In this document: positions 1 to 8,736 of the stretch, in pieces
Numbering within the stretch: the first letter of the stretch is position 1
Layout of the letters: every line of letters starts with the position of its first letter
Assembly (NCBI RefSeq): GCF_002993365.1
Contig: NZ_PVNP01000142.1
Coordinates: 1-61,894, forward strand
Origin: Marisediminitalea alba
Lineage (GTDB): Bacteria > Pseudomonadota > Gammaproteobacteria > Enterobacterales > Alteromonadaceae
DNA: 61,894 bases
Reading direction: 5' to 3'
Position numbers and translations under genes: made by a program
Notes under the pieces: generated by a model
Told to the model about the DNA's origin: nothing
Seen by the model: the letters and a program-made list of their open reading frames with translations, nothing else
Database searches by the model: none

Positions 1-566
1 TTAGGTATGACGGAGATACCTCCTTTGGCTTCAATATATTCTCTTAATGCGTCACTATCGTAGCCTTTGTCACCTACGAAAATGTTTACTTCCCTTAAAT
101 GGTCAACCAGACTTTGAGCCCGAGCTATATCATTTCTCTGGCCTTCTGATAGTTCAAAATAAATTGGAAGCCCACCACTATCCACGGCTAAATGGATTTT
201 TGTGGAGTTACCACCTCGGCTTTTTCCAATGCACTCATTATCCTTAGTACCTGCTCCGGCACTATGCTGATGAGCTTTGACAATCGAACCATCAGCAAAG
301 ACCCAGTCGTAATCAGATAGTTTGGCTAACTCATTGAATAACATGTTCAATAAACCTTTCTTCGACCATAAATTGAATCGGCGATAAACGGCGCTCCAAC
401 CGCCGAATTCTGTTGGTAAATCACGCCAAGGAATTCCTGTTCTCAGCCGGAAGAGTATCCCTTCAAACGTCATTCTATGTTCTGGTTTATTGTAAATGCG
501 GCCTGTACTCTTCATTACTTGAAGTAGCTTTTGCCACCGCTTATCAGTTAGCATTAGTCTCGGCAT
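1..566 (-). CDS. IS5-family transposase, C-terminus cut by window edge
   Basis: This is a DDE transposase catalysing cut-and-paste movement of its own IS. The frame is open for 188 codons from ATG at 566 and leaves the window in frame without a stop. The N-terminus (MPRLMLTDKRWQKLL) and the RTGIPWRDLP helix match IS5-type proteins. The first catalytic Asp lies in VFADGSIVKAHQH and the second in FVGDKGYDSD. The final Glu should lie just outside the window. IS5 transposases are sometimes split by a programmed frameshift, but here the reading frame is continuous through the GAGTKDNE region. The closest subgroup cannot be fixed without a database search. Confidence 0.9.
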   Translation of the reverse strand, partial: MPRLMLTDKRWQKLLQVMKSTGRIYNKPEHRMTFEGILFRLRTGIPWRDLPTEFGGWSAVYRRFNLWSKKGLLNMLFNELAKLSDYDWVFADGSIVKAHQHSAGAGTKDNECIGKSRGGNSTKIHLAVDSGGLPIYFELSEGQRNDIARAQSLVDHLREVNIFVGDKGYDSDALREYIEAKGGISVIP

Positions 567-655
567 GGTAGTGAGTTGTTCTTTTACTTTTGGCGAAGCA
601 AATTATAACTCTTTACCATGCTGCTCAAAAACCAATCACGAAAGATCAACACGCC
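1..655 (-). mobile_element. Partial IS5-family insertion sequence
   Basis: The element is read on the minus strand and continues beyond the left edge of the window. It carries an IS5-type DDE transposase. Its transposase-upstream end is placed at about 655 by inference: just outside lies CTAA (656-659), which fits the YTAR target of the IS5 subgroup, and the element would begin GGCGTGTTGATC. The other end, the terminal inverted repeat partner and the second target copy lie outside the window, so the boundary is not proven. Confidence 0.6.
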
Positions 656-1526
656 TTAGTATGTCTACCAACGGCTGGCTGCTCCGGTTGATAACCAGCA
701 GGCTTGAGGAAGCATTGTTGGCCAGACGTTGCTTTAGCTTTTGTAATGTCTGCAAGTGGGTGATTGTTTCAAGATAATAATAGTTACTCAGCCGTAGGGG
801 CCGACTGAGGCTACTTAACCACGGTCCTTCAAACTTTGCATTGGCGAGCAGATCTTCAAAGTTCATGGCGTCTGAAGTGGTATCCCGGTAAATCGCGAGG
901 GCTTGCCTTGAATGCTGCCCCTGCGACAACGTATGGTGTACTTCTGCAAGTAAGTTGCTGATGTTTGCCTCAACCTGTTTTTTAACCTGACCTCGGAGCT
1001 GACGGGGGAACAACCCGTCGAATACCAGCGTCGTCACTCCAAGTCCGAGCACCACTTCAAAAAAACGGTGAATAGCCACATCAAAAATCGCATGGGGATT
1101 ACCCAGTACCGGCAGGGTTATCATGGCTACCGTGTAGCCTCCAAGCACAAAGGTATAGCCACGAAAACCTTTGAACATAAGCGCTCCGGCAGCACAAAGG
1201 CCACTCCACAGAGCAATAGCCGTTATCAGGAACTGTGGCTGTTGTGGAAACATAGCCACCAGTGTGACCGAGGCGACCGTACCAATAACCGTTCCAAGGA
1301 TCCGGTAGAAACTCTTCGCCATAACCATACCGGACTGACTATTCATAACGACTACCACGGTTAGCATGGACGTCATTGGTGATGGCAGCTCCAGTAGCAT
1401 GGCCAGCCCGGTTGCCAGATATAACGACAACATAGCCTTAAGTACAAATAACCAGGGCTCACGGTTCGCTTTAACGCCCTGAAAAAGCGGAGTTACTATT
1501 TGTTGATAAAGTGCCTGGTTTTTCAC
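636..1526 (-). CDS. FUSC-family inner-membrane transporter, probably truncated by IS5
   Basis: The protein has 296 residues. The N-terminal half is hydrophobic, with about five to six membrane segments between residues 25 and 170 (including FVLKAMLSLYLATGLAMLL and FRGYTFVLGGYTVAMITLP). This resembles the first membrane block of the FUSC/AaeB aromatic-acid exporter family. The rest (170-296) is soluble and helical. Full-length AaeB-type proteins have about 650 residues with a second membrane block that is absent here. The stop codon lies only about 20 bp inside the proposed IS5 end, so the last residues (RRVDLS) are probably IS-encoded and the gene broken. The start overlaps the end of the upstream MarR gene by 4 bp (ATGA), so the two form an operon. 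A naturally short FUSC protein is the alternative. Confidence 0.7.
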   Translation of the reverse strand: MKNQALYQQIVTPLFQGVKANREPWLFVLKAMLSLYLATGLAMLLELPSPMTSMLTVVVVMNSQSGMVMAKSFYRILGTVIGTVASVTLVAMFPQQPQFLITAIALWSGLCAAGALMFKGFRGYTFVLGGYTVAMITLPVLGNPHAIFDVAIHRFFEVVLGLGVTTLVFDGLFPRQLRGQVKKQVEANISNLLAEVHHTLSQGQHSRQALAIYRDTTSDAMNFEDLLANAKFEGPWLSSLSRPLRLSNYYYLETITHLQTLQKLKQRLANNASSSLLVINRSSQPLVDILRRVDLS

Positions 1527-2020
1527 TGTATTTCTTTACTCACACTTTGAAGCAACAACTTTAGCGAGGCCTCAAGATTTTCCCTTTGGGGCTGGTTAAC
1601 ACCGGCAAATATACTGCGTAATTGCGCGGAGATGTCTGGCAAAAGTTGCTTCAGAAGCGCTCTGCCCTCTTCATTCAGATTCAGCAGCCAAACTCGCCGA
1701 TCGATTGGGCTGACACGTCTTTCAATCAACCCTTTGGCAAATAACTGATCCGTTACCCGGGTGATATTCGACGGCTTCTCACCGGTTAGGGCAATCACTT
1801 CTGACACCGTCAGGCCATCTTCAGATCCTTCCAGCATCGTCAGCGTATTGTACTCTGATAATGACAGGCCGTATTTTCGTAATTGCTGATGAGCATTGTC
1901 AGCCATGAGTTTATCCAACATACGAATAAGCCGGACAAGTAACGCCTCCGACAGAGAATATTCAGGGTGGCGCTGACTGAAGGCAGTTAACTGTTTTTCG
2001 ATATCAGAAAATGGGGTCAT
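1523..2020 (-). CDS. MarR-family transcriptional regulator
   Basis: This is a winged helix-turn-helix repressor of about 165 residues, predicted to bind DNA as a dimer and to respond to small phenolic or other ligands. The recognition helix region is KPSNITRVTDQLFAKGLI and the wing is SPIDRRVWLL, both typical of MarR proteins. The ATG at 2020 (MTPFSDIEKQL) is preferred. An ATG at 2074 adds 18 residues unlike the family and lacks a ribosome-binding site. The gene is translationally coupled to the FUSC transporter, an arrangement typical of efflux pumps controlled by their own MarR repressor. Loss of the pump to the IS would leave the regulator without its partner. Confidence 0.88.
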   Translation of the reverse strand: MTPFSDIEKQLTAFSQRHPEYSLSEALLVRLIRMLDKLMADNAHQQLRKYGLSLSEYNTLTMLEGSEDGLTVSEVIALTGEKPSNITRVTDQLFAKGLIERRVSPIDRRVWLLNLNEEGRALLKQLLPDISAQLRSIFAGVNQPQRENLEASLKLLLQSVSKEIQ

Positions 2021-2300
2021 TGGCGATTTCACTCTGTGGCACTGAATAAACGGACAAACAGTACTTTTTTGCATGGAATTTAGTTCATTAATGTAATATT
2101 AATTTATGAAGTTAATTGGTGTCCAACTTAAAGCTCCTATTTGAGATGAGCGTCATATTTTTGCGAATAACAACTCTGAAATTGCTACTTTAGGCCCTAT
2201 TTTGTTAACCAACGCTGCGATAGCATGGCGCAAGTAAGCGTTAAACTAACCTGTGTTGCGACACGTAAATGTAGATCCCTGAACAAAGAGAGTAATCACT

Positions 2301-3314
2301 ATGCGAGCAATAGTTACCGCTGATCCGGATAACGGACTTGATGGCCTGAAAGTAACGGATATCCCGGAGCCGGCAGCCCCGAAGGGCGATCAGATCCTGG
2401 TAAGGTTACTGGGCAGCTCACTGAACTTTCATGATCTCGGCGTAGCCATGGGCACACTGAATAAAGTCCAGGATCGCATTCTACTGGCCGACGGTGCCGG
2501 GATCGTAGAAGCGGTTGGCGACGCGGTAACTGATTTTACTCCTGGCGATGAAGTAGTCTCTTGTTTCTTCCCTGACTGGCAGGCTGGCGGTCCGCAAATT
2601 GGTGATTTTAGCCGCACACCGGGTGATGGTATCGACGGCTACGCCCGCGACAAGGTAGTGACGCCGCAGAGCTGGTTTACCAAAGCCCCTAAAGGATGGA
2701 CCGCCACCGAATCCTCTACCATCACCACCGCAGGCCTGACCGCGTGGCGAGCTCTGGTCACGGAAGGAAATATCAAAGCTGGCGACAAGGTCTTACTGTT
2801 AGGCACTGGTGGGGTTTCTGTCTACGCGCTGCAACTGGCGAAAGGTATGGGCGCGAAAGTAGCAATCACGTCTTCCAGTAACGATAAACTCGAACAGGCC
2901 AAAGCGCTTGGTGCAGACTTTACCGTTAACTATAAAGAAGATGAGAATTGGGGAGAAACCGTTGCACAATGGTCTGCGGGCGGTGTGGATGTGGTAGTAG
3001 AAGTGGGCGGCCCTGGCACGCTAACCCAAAGCATTACTGCCTGTCGTGTAGGCGGTAAAATTGTACTCATCGGGGTGCTTACCGGCATGACCGGTGATAT
3101 TCCCACGGCGCTTATGATGCTTAAACAAATTCGCTTGCAGGGAATTGTTGTGGGTAACCGTCAGGAACAACAGGACATGGTTAAAGCCCTGGAACAACTG
3201 GCTATTAAACCGGTGATCGATAAAACGTTTGCGCTGGAAGAGCTTGCGGATGCGTTCCGTTACGAACTATCGGCCGCGCATTTTGGCAAAATTGCTATCG
3301 ACTATACGCGCTAA
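2301..3314 (+). CDS. NAD(P)-dependent alcohol dehydrogenase / quinone oxidoreductase-like (MDR superfamily)
   Basis: This medium-chain dehydrogenase/reductase has 337 residues. An N-terminal GroES-like domain occupies roughly 1-120 and a Rossmann domain follows, with the nucleotide-binding turn GTGGVSVYALQLAKGMGAK near residue 168. No Cys-rich lobe for structural zinc is visible, so it belongs to the zinc-free side of the superfamily (quinone reductase or enoyl-reductase type). The substrate cannot be read from sequence. The start has a good GAGAG ribosome site 10 bp upstream. It is a single gene: MarR/FUSC diverge upstream and a terminator hairpin follows. Confidence 0.85.
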   Translation: MRAIVTADPDNGLDGLKVTDIPEPAAPKGDQILVRLLGSSLNFHDLGVAMGTLNKVQDRILLADGAGIVEAVGDAVTDFTPGDEVVSCFFPDWQAGGPQIGDFSRTPGDGIDGYARDKVVTPQSWFTKAPKGWTATESSTITTAGLTAWRALVTEGNIKAGDKVLLLGTGGVSVYALQLAKGMGAKVAITSSSNDKLEQAKALGADFTVNYKEDENWGETVAQWSAGGVDVVVEVGGPGTLTQSITACRVGGKIVLIGVLTGMTGDIPTALMMLKQIRLQGIVVGNRQEQQDMVKALEQLAIKPVIDKTFALEELADAFRYELSAAHFGKIAIDYTR

Positions 3315-3335
3315 ACCAACCTGTATTCCAGGAAC

Positions 3336-3375
3336 AGTGTGCGTAGAGCGGAGAAAGCGCTCCGGGCACACTTTT
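3336..3375 (+). terminator. Rho-independent terminator after the MDR reductase gene
   Basis: The outer stem is AGTGTGC (3336-3342) with GCACACT (3366-3372). An inner stem GAGCG/CGCTC is separated by 3-nt bulges, and TTT follows. It begins 21 bp after the reductase stop. Confidence 0.6.
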
Positions 3376-3470
3376 CACAAAGCACATCGCTTAACACGCG
3401 AATTTGGTAAGGCCGATTAACCTCTCCGCCCCTGCAACGTCGCTGCAAGCAATACTTGATAATCTTTCTA

Positions 3471-4643
3471 TCAGCCCTGAAGCTGCTCCAGCACGTGAAT
3501 AGCCCCGCGTAGTTCAGCAAGCGCTTTCATCCTGCCGGCATAGGAGTAGCCCGGTTTAACCCCGGCCTTGTCCATTTCATCTTCGAGCAAATGGCCGTGA
3601 TCAGGGCGCATAGGAATAACATCGCCACCGGCTCCGCGTTGCTTCTCTGCATCCAGCAATGCCTGAATCAGGCCTATCATATCGTTGTCGCCATCGAGAT
3701 GATCCGATTCATAAAAGGAACCGTCGTCCTCCCGTTTCACATTTCGTAAATGAACAAAGAAAATACGAGGGCCGAATTCGCGTACCATTTCCACCAGATC
3801 ATTATCAGCTCGCGCACCATATGAGCCGGCACACAATGTCAGGCCATTGCAGGCACTCGGTACTGCAGCAAGCAAAGCTTTGGCATCATCGGCCGTTGAA
3901 ACAACCCTTGGCAAACCAAATAACGAGAACGGCGGGTCATCAGGATGGATACACAACTTAATTCCATAAGCTTCAGCTGTTGGCATGATGTCCTTAAGAA
4001 ACAAAAACAAATTTTGTCGGTACCCTTCTGTACCGATTGCAGTAAATTGCTGAATAGCCTGTTTAATACCCTGCCTGTCATAACAACCTTCACCACCAGG
4101 CAAACCGGCAATAATGTTTTTTTCCAGTAATTCGCGCTCGGCTTCGTTCATTGCCCGAAAGCGTTCTTCTGCCCGTTCCAGTTGTAACGTCGTGTAGTCT
4201 GACTCAGCGCCAGGGCGCTCTAAAATAAACACGTCGTATGCAACAAAGTCAGTCATTTCAAAGCGCAGTGCCTGACTCGAATTGGGTAACGTGTAACTTA
4301 AGTTTGTACGCGTCCAGTCGACCACTGGCATAAAATTATAACAAACCGTGTATATGCCATTTTTACCAAGGTTAGCCAGTGAATCTTTATAGTTACTGAT
4401 GAAGCGCTGATAATCACCGGAGCGGGTCTTAATATCGTTATGTAAGGGCACGCTCTCCACCACACTCCATTGAAGGCCAGCCGCCTTTATCATGTCGAGG
4501 CGGGCTTTGATAAGTGCTTCAGGCCAGATCTCACCGGTAGGTACTTCACTCAGAGCCGTTACAATACCCGACGCTCCCGCCTGTCGTATTTTGCTTAACG
4601 TTATTGCATCATCTGGTCCGAACCAGCGCCATGTTTCCAGCAT
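3471..4643 (-). CDS. uxuA: Mannonate dehydratase
   Basis: UxuA converts D-mannonate to 2-keto-3-deoxygluconate in hexuronate breakdown, using Mn2+ or Fe2+ in the cytoplasm. The N-terminus METWRWFGPDD-like (here MLETWRWFGPDD) aligns with E. coli UxuA (METTWRWYG-type), so the ATG at 4643 is chosen. An upstream in-frame ATG at 4697 adds 18 unrelated residues. A GAGG site lies about 8 bp before 4643. Metal and active-site regions CIHPDDPP, LCAGSYGARADND, HLRNVKRE and MRPDHGH are present. Length is 390 residues, as usual. No uxuB, uxaC, kdgK or uronate transporter lies beside it, so it is isolated from its pathway in this window. Confidence 0.95.
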   Translation of the reverse strand: MLETWRWFGPDDAITLSKIRQAGASGIVTALSEVPTGEIWPEALIKARLDMIKAAGLQWSVVESVPLHNDIKTRSGDYQRFISNYKDSLANLGKNGIYTVCYNFMPVVDWTRTNLSYTLPNSSQALRFEMTDFVAYDVFILERPGAESDYTTLQLERAEERFRAMNEAERELLEKNIIAGLPGGEGCYDRQGIKQAIQQFTAIGTEGYRQNLFLFLKDIMPTAEAYGIKLCIHPDDPPFSLFGLPRVVSTADDAKALLAAVPSACNGLTLCAGSYGARADNDLVEMVREFGPRIFFVHLRNVKREDDGSFYESDHLDGDNDMIGLIQALLDAEKQRGAGGDVIPMRPDHGHLLEDEMDKAGVKPGYSYAGRMKALAELRGAIHVLEQLQG

Positions 4644-4859
4644 AGAAAAATCCTCGGGGAGAGTTAAACAAGTAGTCGGTTTACAGTCGATCACCACAAT
4701 GGCAAGGTGGCCTTACCAATATACTTGCATTTGCGGTTTTTGTAACGGCTTTAGTTGTGAGGCTACTACCCGTATACAACAATTACCCGTCAACGGCCCT
4801 TTTTGATTAAAAAAAGTGATAGAATCGGGAAAAACAATGAAAATTATGCATAGTTAAAA

Positions 4860-5762
4860 ATGATAGAGCGATTCCATTTACAACTTCTCACCGCGGTAGA
4901 TGAATATGGCACCCTGACACTGGCAGCAGAAAAATTGTTTCTTAGCCAGTCTGCACTGAGCCACAGCATCAAAAAGCTGGAGCAACAGTTGGGCACACCA
5001 GTATGGGAAAAAGACGGCCGTAAACTTCGCCTCACCCAGGCAGGACGACAAATTCTGATCCTGGCAAAACGTTTATTACCCCAGTTTGAACACACCGAAC
5101 TATTACTGACTCAGATAGCCAAAGGTCAGCGCGGTTCATTGCGCATAGGCATGGAATGTCACCCTTGCTATCAGTGGCTTTTAAAGGTAGTCAGCCCTTT
5201 TCTGGATACCTGGCCAGGTGTTGAAGTCGATGTTAAGCAGGAGTTTCAGTTTGGCGGCATGCGGGCTTTGTATGATTATGATATCGATGTACTGGTAACC
5301 CCTGACCCTTTGTTTAAAAGCGGTGTTACTTTCGAGCCAGTATTTGACTTTGAGCAGCGACTGGTAGTGAGTCACAATCATCCTCTGGCGAAGCTTGAGC
5401 AGATTGAGCCACACGACCTGCAGAATGAAACCCTGATCACTTATCCTGTAGAACCACAACGGCTGGATATTTTCAGTCAGTTTCTGGCCCCGGCAGGCTG
5501 CACTGTTAAACGCCACAGACACATAGAGGCAACCGAAATCATGTTGCAAATGGTCAGTGCCGGTCGTGGCGTTGCAGCGCTGCCAGGCTGGTTGGTTGAC
5601 ACCTATGCTGAATCCTTGCAACTGGTGAGTTTGCAATTAGGTGATGAGGGGATCATGAAGCATATTTACCTGGGAATGCGCAATAATGACGTCAATATTG
5701 ACTACATAGCTGATTTTGTGCGCCTGGCAAAACAAACTGTAAATCAGGCTGATAAAGCGTAG
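4860..5762 (+). CDS. metR: LysR-family regulator, MetR-like
   Basis: This LysR-type regulator has 300 residues. The helix-turn-helix is at 1-60 (LTLAAEKLFLSQSALSHSIKKLEQQLG) and the effector domain at about 90-295. It aligns from the first residue with E. coli MetR (MIE.. start). It shares the diagnostic stretches MECHPCYQWL, LITYPV, RLDIFSQFLAPAG and MLQMVSAGRGVAALP. MetR responds to homocysteine and controls methionine synthesis genes. Here the neighbours are uxuA and an unassigned permease rather than metE or metH, so the regulon is not shown by context. metF and metJ lie 15 kb away. No strong ribosome site precedes the ATG. Confidence 0.75.
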   Translation: MIERFHLQLLTAVDEYGTLTLAAEKLFLSQSALSHSIKKLEQQLGTPVWEKDGRKLRLTQAGRQILILAKRLLPQFEHTELLLTQIAKGQRGSLRIGMECHPCYQWLLKVVSPFLDTWPGVEVDVKQEFQFGGMRALYDYDIDVLVTPDPLFKSGVTFEPVFDFEQRLVVSHNHPLAKLEQIEPHDLQNETLITYPVEPQRLDIFSQFLAPAGCTVKRHRHIEATEIMLQMVSAGRGVAALPGWLVDTYAESLQLVSLQLGDEGIMKHIYLGMRNNDVNIDYIADFVRLAKQTVNQADKA

Positions 5763-5856
5763 ATTTACGTTTAACGCCACCTGGTAACCGGGTATTTTTG
5801 CTAAACTAAGCGCATTTCTCGTTTAAGCATAACTCTTTGAGCCACTTATCATTGCC

Positions 5857-7128
5857 ATGAAGCCGTATCACCCTGCCCGTTTCGCTGGCTGGCTAGCGTG
5901 TTTTACATTAATCACTTATCTGCTTTCGGTAGCCGGGTTACTGTCATCCGATATAGCCACCGTGGCGGCGTGGATTACCCTGCTTACCATGTTACCAGCG
6001 GTTAAAACATCGGCCAGAAAGCAGTCCACGGTGCTATTTCTGCTGGGCGTCGGCGGGATAGCCACAGGCTATTGGCAAGGTGCAGATATCAGCTGGCACA
6101 GTGTGTTTGCTGCCAATGTACCGCTGTTAACCATGTTCGTGGCAATTACATTCTTATCCTTAACCAATGCCCCGGGCGGAGACGAACACCTCCCCACCGG
6201 CAGCAAGGCGGCAGCCATTACCGCCTTTGGCACCACATTACTCGGCGCCGTGATCAACATGTCGGTTATCTTTGTGTTTGGCGACCGACTAAAACGTAAC
6301 GGCACGTTAACCGATGCCCAACAAATTCTGTTGGCCCGCTGTTTTACTGCCGCAGCCTGGTGGTCCCCGTTTTTTATTGCCACTGGCGTAGCACTTATGT
6401 ATGCCCCCGGAATGGCCTGGAAAGCAACCGTTGCCCCTGGCGCCATCATGGCTTTGCTGGGCATTGGCTATACATTAGTGGATGTCAATCGCAAGTCCAC
6501 AACTCGTTTTGAAGGCTATCCACTGAAAGCAGAAAGCCTTATGATCCCCTTATTAATGGCGGTTTCCGTATTGACTCTGCACCATTTTTTCCCGCAAATT
6601 CCCATCATGCTCCTGATAAGCCTGCTGTCGGTTCTGGGTACTTTGGTGTGTATGCGGCAATGCCCCCGCTTGCTCACTTTAAAAGACTTTGTTGATAACC
6701 GGTTGCACACTGCCGGCCCTCAATTTGCCCTATTTCTCGCTGCGGGTGTGTTTTCTGCTGGCATCAAAACTGTAATTGATCTGCATCCGAATCTCATTGA
6801 CCTCCATCAGTTCAGTTTCGATGCCAACATGTTTGCTATCCTATTAGCGTTAATGATCACAGCCGGCCTGCTCGGGGTGCACCCGGTGATCAGTATCGCG
6901 GTAGTGAGCCCGGTACTGCTGCCACTAGCTCCTGACCCCACCAGCCTGGGCTTTTTGTTTCTCTCTACCTGGGCTATTTCCACAGGCTCGGGACCGCTAT
7001 CGGGAATAGGTCTAGTCCTGACTGGCCGTTACGGGGCTTCCTCACGTCGAATTATCCGAAATAACTGGCATTACGTCATCACCATGTGGGTCCTTGCCAG
7101 CCTGTTAAACTGGGTGTTGCTGGCCTGA
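5857..7128 (+). CDS. Polytopic inner-membrane protein, possible anion/organic-acid permease
   Basis: The protein has 423 residues with about ten to twelve predicted membrane segments. I do not recognise a precise family. Two features recall the ion-transporter (ArsB/NhaD/CitMHS-like) fold. One is a repeated architecture with a polar central loop (VFGDRLKRNGTLTDAQQ). The other is a C-terminal re-entrant-like stretch rich in small residues (GVHPVISIAVVSPVLLPLAP, then STGSGPLSGIG). This is inference. The gene starts 94 bp after the MetR-like regulator on the same strand, so co-regulation is possible. A transported substrate linked to methionine metabolism would be speculation. Confidence 0.6.
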   Translation: MKPYHPARFAGWLACFTLITYLLSVAGLLSSDIATVAAWITLLTMLPAVKTSARKQSTVLFLLGVGGIATGYWQGADISWHSVFAANVPLLTMFVAITFLSLTNAPGGDEHLPTGSKAAAITAFGTTLLGAVINMSVIFVFGDRLKRNGTLTDAQQILLARCFTAAAWWSPFFIATGVALMYAPGMAWKATVAPGAIMALLGIGYTLVDVNRKSTTRFEGYPLKAESLMIPLLMAVSVLTLHHFFPQIPIMLLISLLSVLGTLVCMRQCPRLLTLKDFVDNRLHTAGPQFALFLAAGVFSAGIKTVIDLHPNLIDLHQFSFDANMFAILLALMITAGLLGVHPVISIAVVSPVLLPLAPDPTSLGFLFLSTWAISTGSGPLSGIGLVLTGRYGASSRRIIRNNWHYVITMWVLASLLNWVLLA

Positions 7129-7210
7129 ATTACAGGCAAAGCTTCACCACAATTTGACCCCGCCTTAAGTATCTTTGCCGCACATTTTGGTAAACACTTA
7201 AGGAAACCCC

Positions 7211-7813
7211 ATGAAAAAACATACCTTCAAAACCGCTTTGATAGCTTTAGCTTCATTGATTAGCACCGTGGCAGTGGCCGATCCACTCGATTATGATTAC
7301 CTGCAATTAGGTTATGCAGCGGGCGATTATGCCGACATCGAGCCATTTGATTTCAAAGGGCCAGAATTTGAAGGTAGCTATGAAATTGGCCGGAATATAT
7401 TTATTACCGGTAAATACCGTAGCGCCGACGATAAGGTTGATCAGTATACCCTGGATGAAACCAACTGGCAGGCTGGCGCTGGCTACTATTACTACTTCCG
7501 TCAGAATACCGTTATTGATGCCAGGCTGTATTACGGCGAGATCGACTTTAAACTCTCAGACAACGAGGCATCAGCCAAAGACGGTACGCATTTTTACAGC
7601 GTTGCCGGCAACGTGCGTCATCAGCTAACCGATGCTGTAGAATTATTTGGCGGCCTGGAAGTGCAAAAATGGCACGAAGGTTCAAACCAGAAAGCCTACC
7701 GACTGGGTGCTCAGTATGCTTTCGGCGCAACAAAACAATTTGTGCTGGGCGCAGAGTACACTAAGTTTTCCGACTCCCAGTGGTGCAAGTTGTTTGCGCG
7801 CTATGTGTTTTAA
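7211..7813 (+). CDS. Small outer-membrane beta-barrel protein
   Basis: The protein has 200 residues. The Sec signal peptide ends near VAVA|DPLDY (about residue 23). The rest alternates hydrophobic and polar residues with many aromatics (YDYLQLGYAAGDY, GAGYYYYFR, LFARYVF). It ends in Phe, the usual C-terminal signal for BAM-dependent outer-membrane insertion. Size suggests an eight-strand barrel like the Ail/OmpX/OmpW group, but no specific family signature is seen. TAAGGAA lies 8 bp before ATG. There is no obvious functional link with the permease upstream or with nei, which faces it. Confidence 0.7.
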   Translation: MKKHTFKTALIALASLISTVAVADPLDYDYLQLGYAAGDYADIEPFDFKGPEFEGSYEIGRNIFITGKYRSADDKVDQYTLDETNWQAGAGYYYYFRQNTVIDARLYYGEIDFKLSDNEASAKDGTHFYSVAGNVRHQLTDAVELFGGLEVQKWHEGSNQKAYRLGAQYAFGATKQFVLGAEYTKFSDSQWCKLFARYVF

Positions 7814-7843
7814 CGCCCCTGAGGTTGTCCGTCACGTAACGGA

Positions 7844-8668
7844 TTACCCGATCACCTGACATTGCGGGCAAAAATAGATCCTGCGGCTGCTTCGTTCAGC
7901 GCGCAGGATTGTTTCATTACAGCGCCTGCACGGCTGCCCTTCCCGGTCAAAAACCATAAACCTTTGTGCTTCATATTCAGCTGCCGAATGCCGCGCACGG
8001 ACGGATGCAGCGATCGACGTAGTATAGCCTGCCGTTTCATATGAACGGTATGTAACCTGTAATGTTTGTTCCGCCAGGTGATTGATTTGCTTATCACTCA
8101 GGTGAGCGACCTTCTTATCAGGGTGAATACCGGCAAAAAACAAGATTTCACTACGCAGGTAATTGCCCATCCCGGCCAGAAAACCCTGGTCGAGATAAAG
8201 TGCCGCCAGGCTTCGATTGCGAAACCGCTTACTGGTTAATCTTTGTTGTATCGCTTCCGGGGTAACCGCCTGGTTAAGAAGATCGGGCCCCAATTTACGC
8301 AAAAATGGATGTTCGCTTAGCTTCTCGCGAGGCCAGACACTGATATCTGAAGCACTGTAAAGCAGTGCACTGTGCGTGCGGGTATGTAAGCCAAGACGAA
8401 GTGAACGATTAGTCTCAGGCAGCTCATCACAGGGTACAATTACCCAGCGCCCATACAACTGATTATGAGAGTAAATACTCAGGTCGTTGTCGAAGTGCAG
8501 CAACATGGCCTTTCCCCGACAACTCACTTGCGTTACTCGCTGGCCACTCAGTACAGACTGAAAAGGCTTTAATGATTCTAGCCCTACGGTCACTTTGTTG
8601 ATCTTCTGGTTTTGTAAAACGTTAGCTAGGGCATCGGCGCTTTGGCGGATCTCTGGGCCTTCTGGCAC
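7844..8668 (-). CDS. nei: Endonuclease VIII (Nei) DNA glycosylase/AP lyase
   Basis: Nei excises oxidised pyrimidines and cleaves the abasic site in base-excision repair. The mature N-terminus must be Pro2-Glu3 (MPEGPEIRQ), which provides the catalytic nucleophile. Both residues are present, as is the conserved Lys in CRGKAMLLHF (about residue 53). The helix-two-turn-helix region contains GMGNYLRSEILF. A C-terminal zinc finger is intact with CRRC and CPQC pairs at about 240 and 265. Length (274) is slightly above E. coli Nei (263). It stands alone, convergent with the beta-barrel gene. It lies close to the secreted catalase-peroxidase, another oxidative-stress gene. Confidence 0.93.
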   Translation of the reverse strand: MPEGPEIRQSADALANVLQNQKINKVTVGLESLKPFQSVLSGQRVTQVSCRGKAMLLHFDNDLSIYSHNQLYGRWVIVPCDELPETNRSLRLGLHTRTHSALLYSASDISVWPREKLSEHPFLRKLGPDLLNQAVTPEAIQQRLTSKRFRNRSLAALYLDQGFLAGMGNYLRSEILFFAGIHPDKKVAHLSDKQINHLAEQTLQVTYRSYETAGYTTSIAASVRARHSAAEYEAQRFMVFDREGQPCRRCNETILRAERSSRRIYFCPQCQVIG

Positions 8669-8736
8669 GGCATATTTCCCGAAACAGCTTTAAGATGTGC
8701 CTTATACGTGAAAGGGCAGGAATTTGGATGAAAGGT

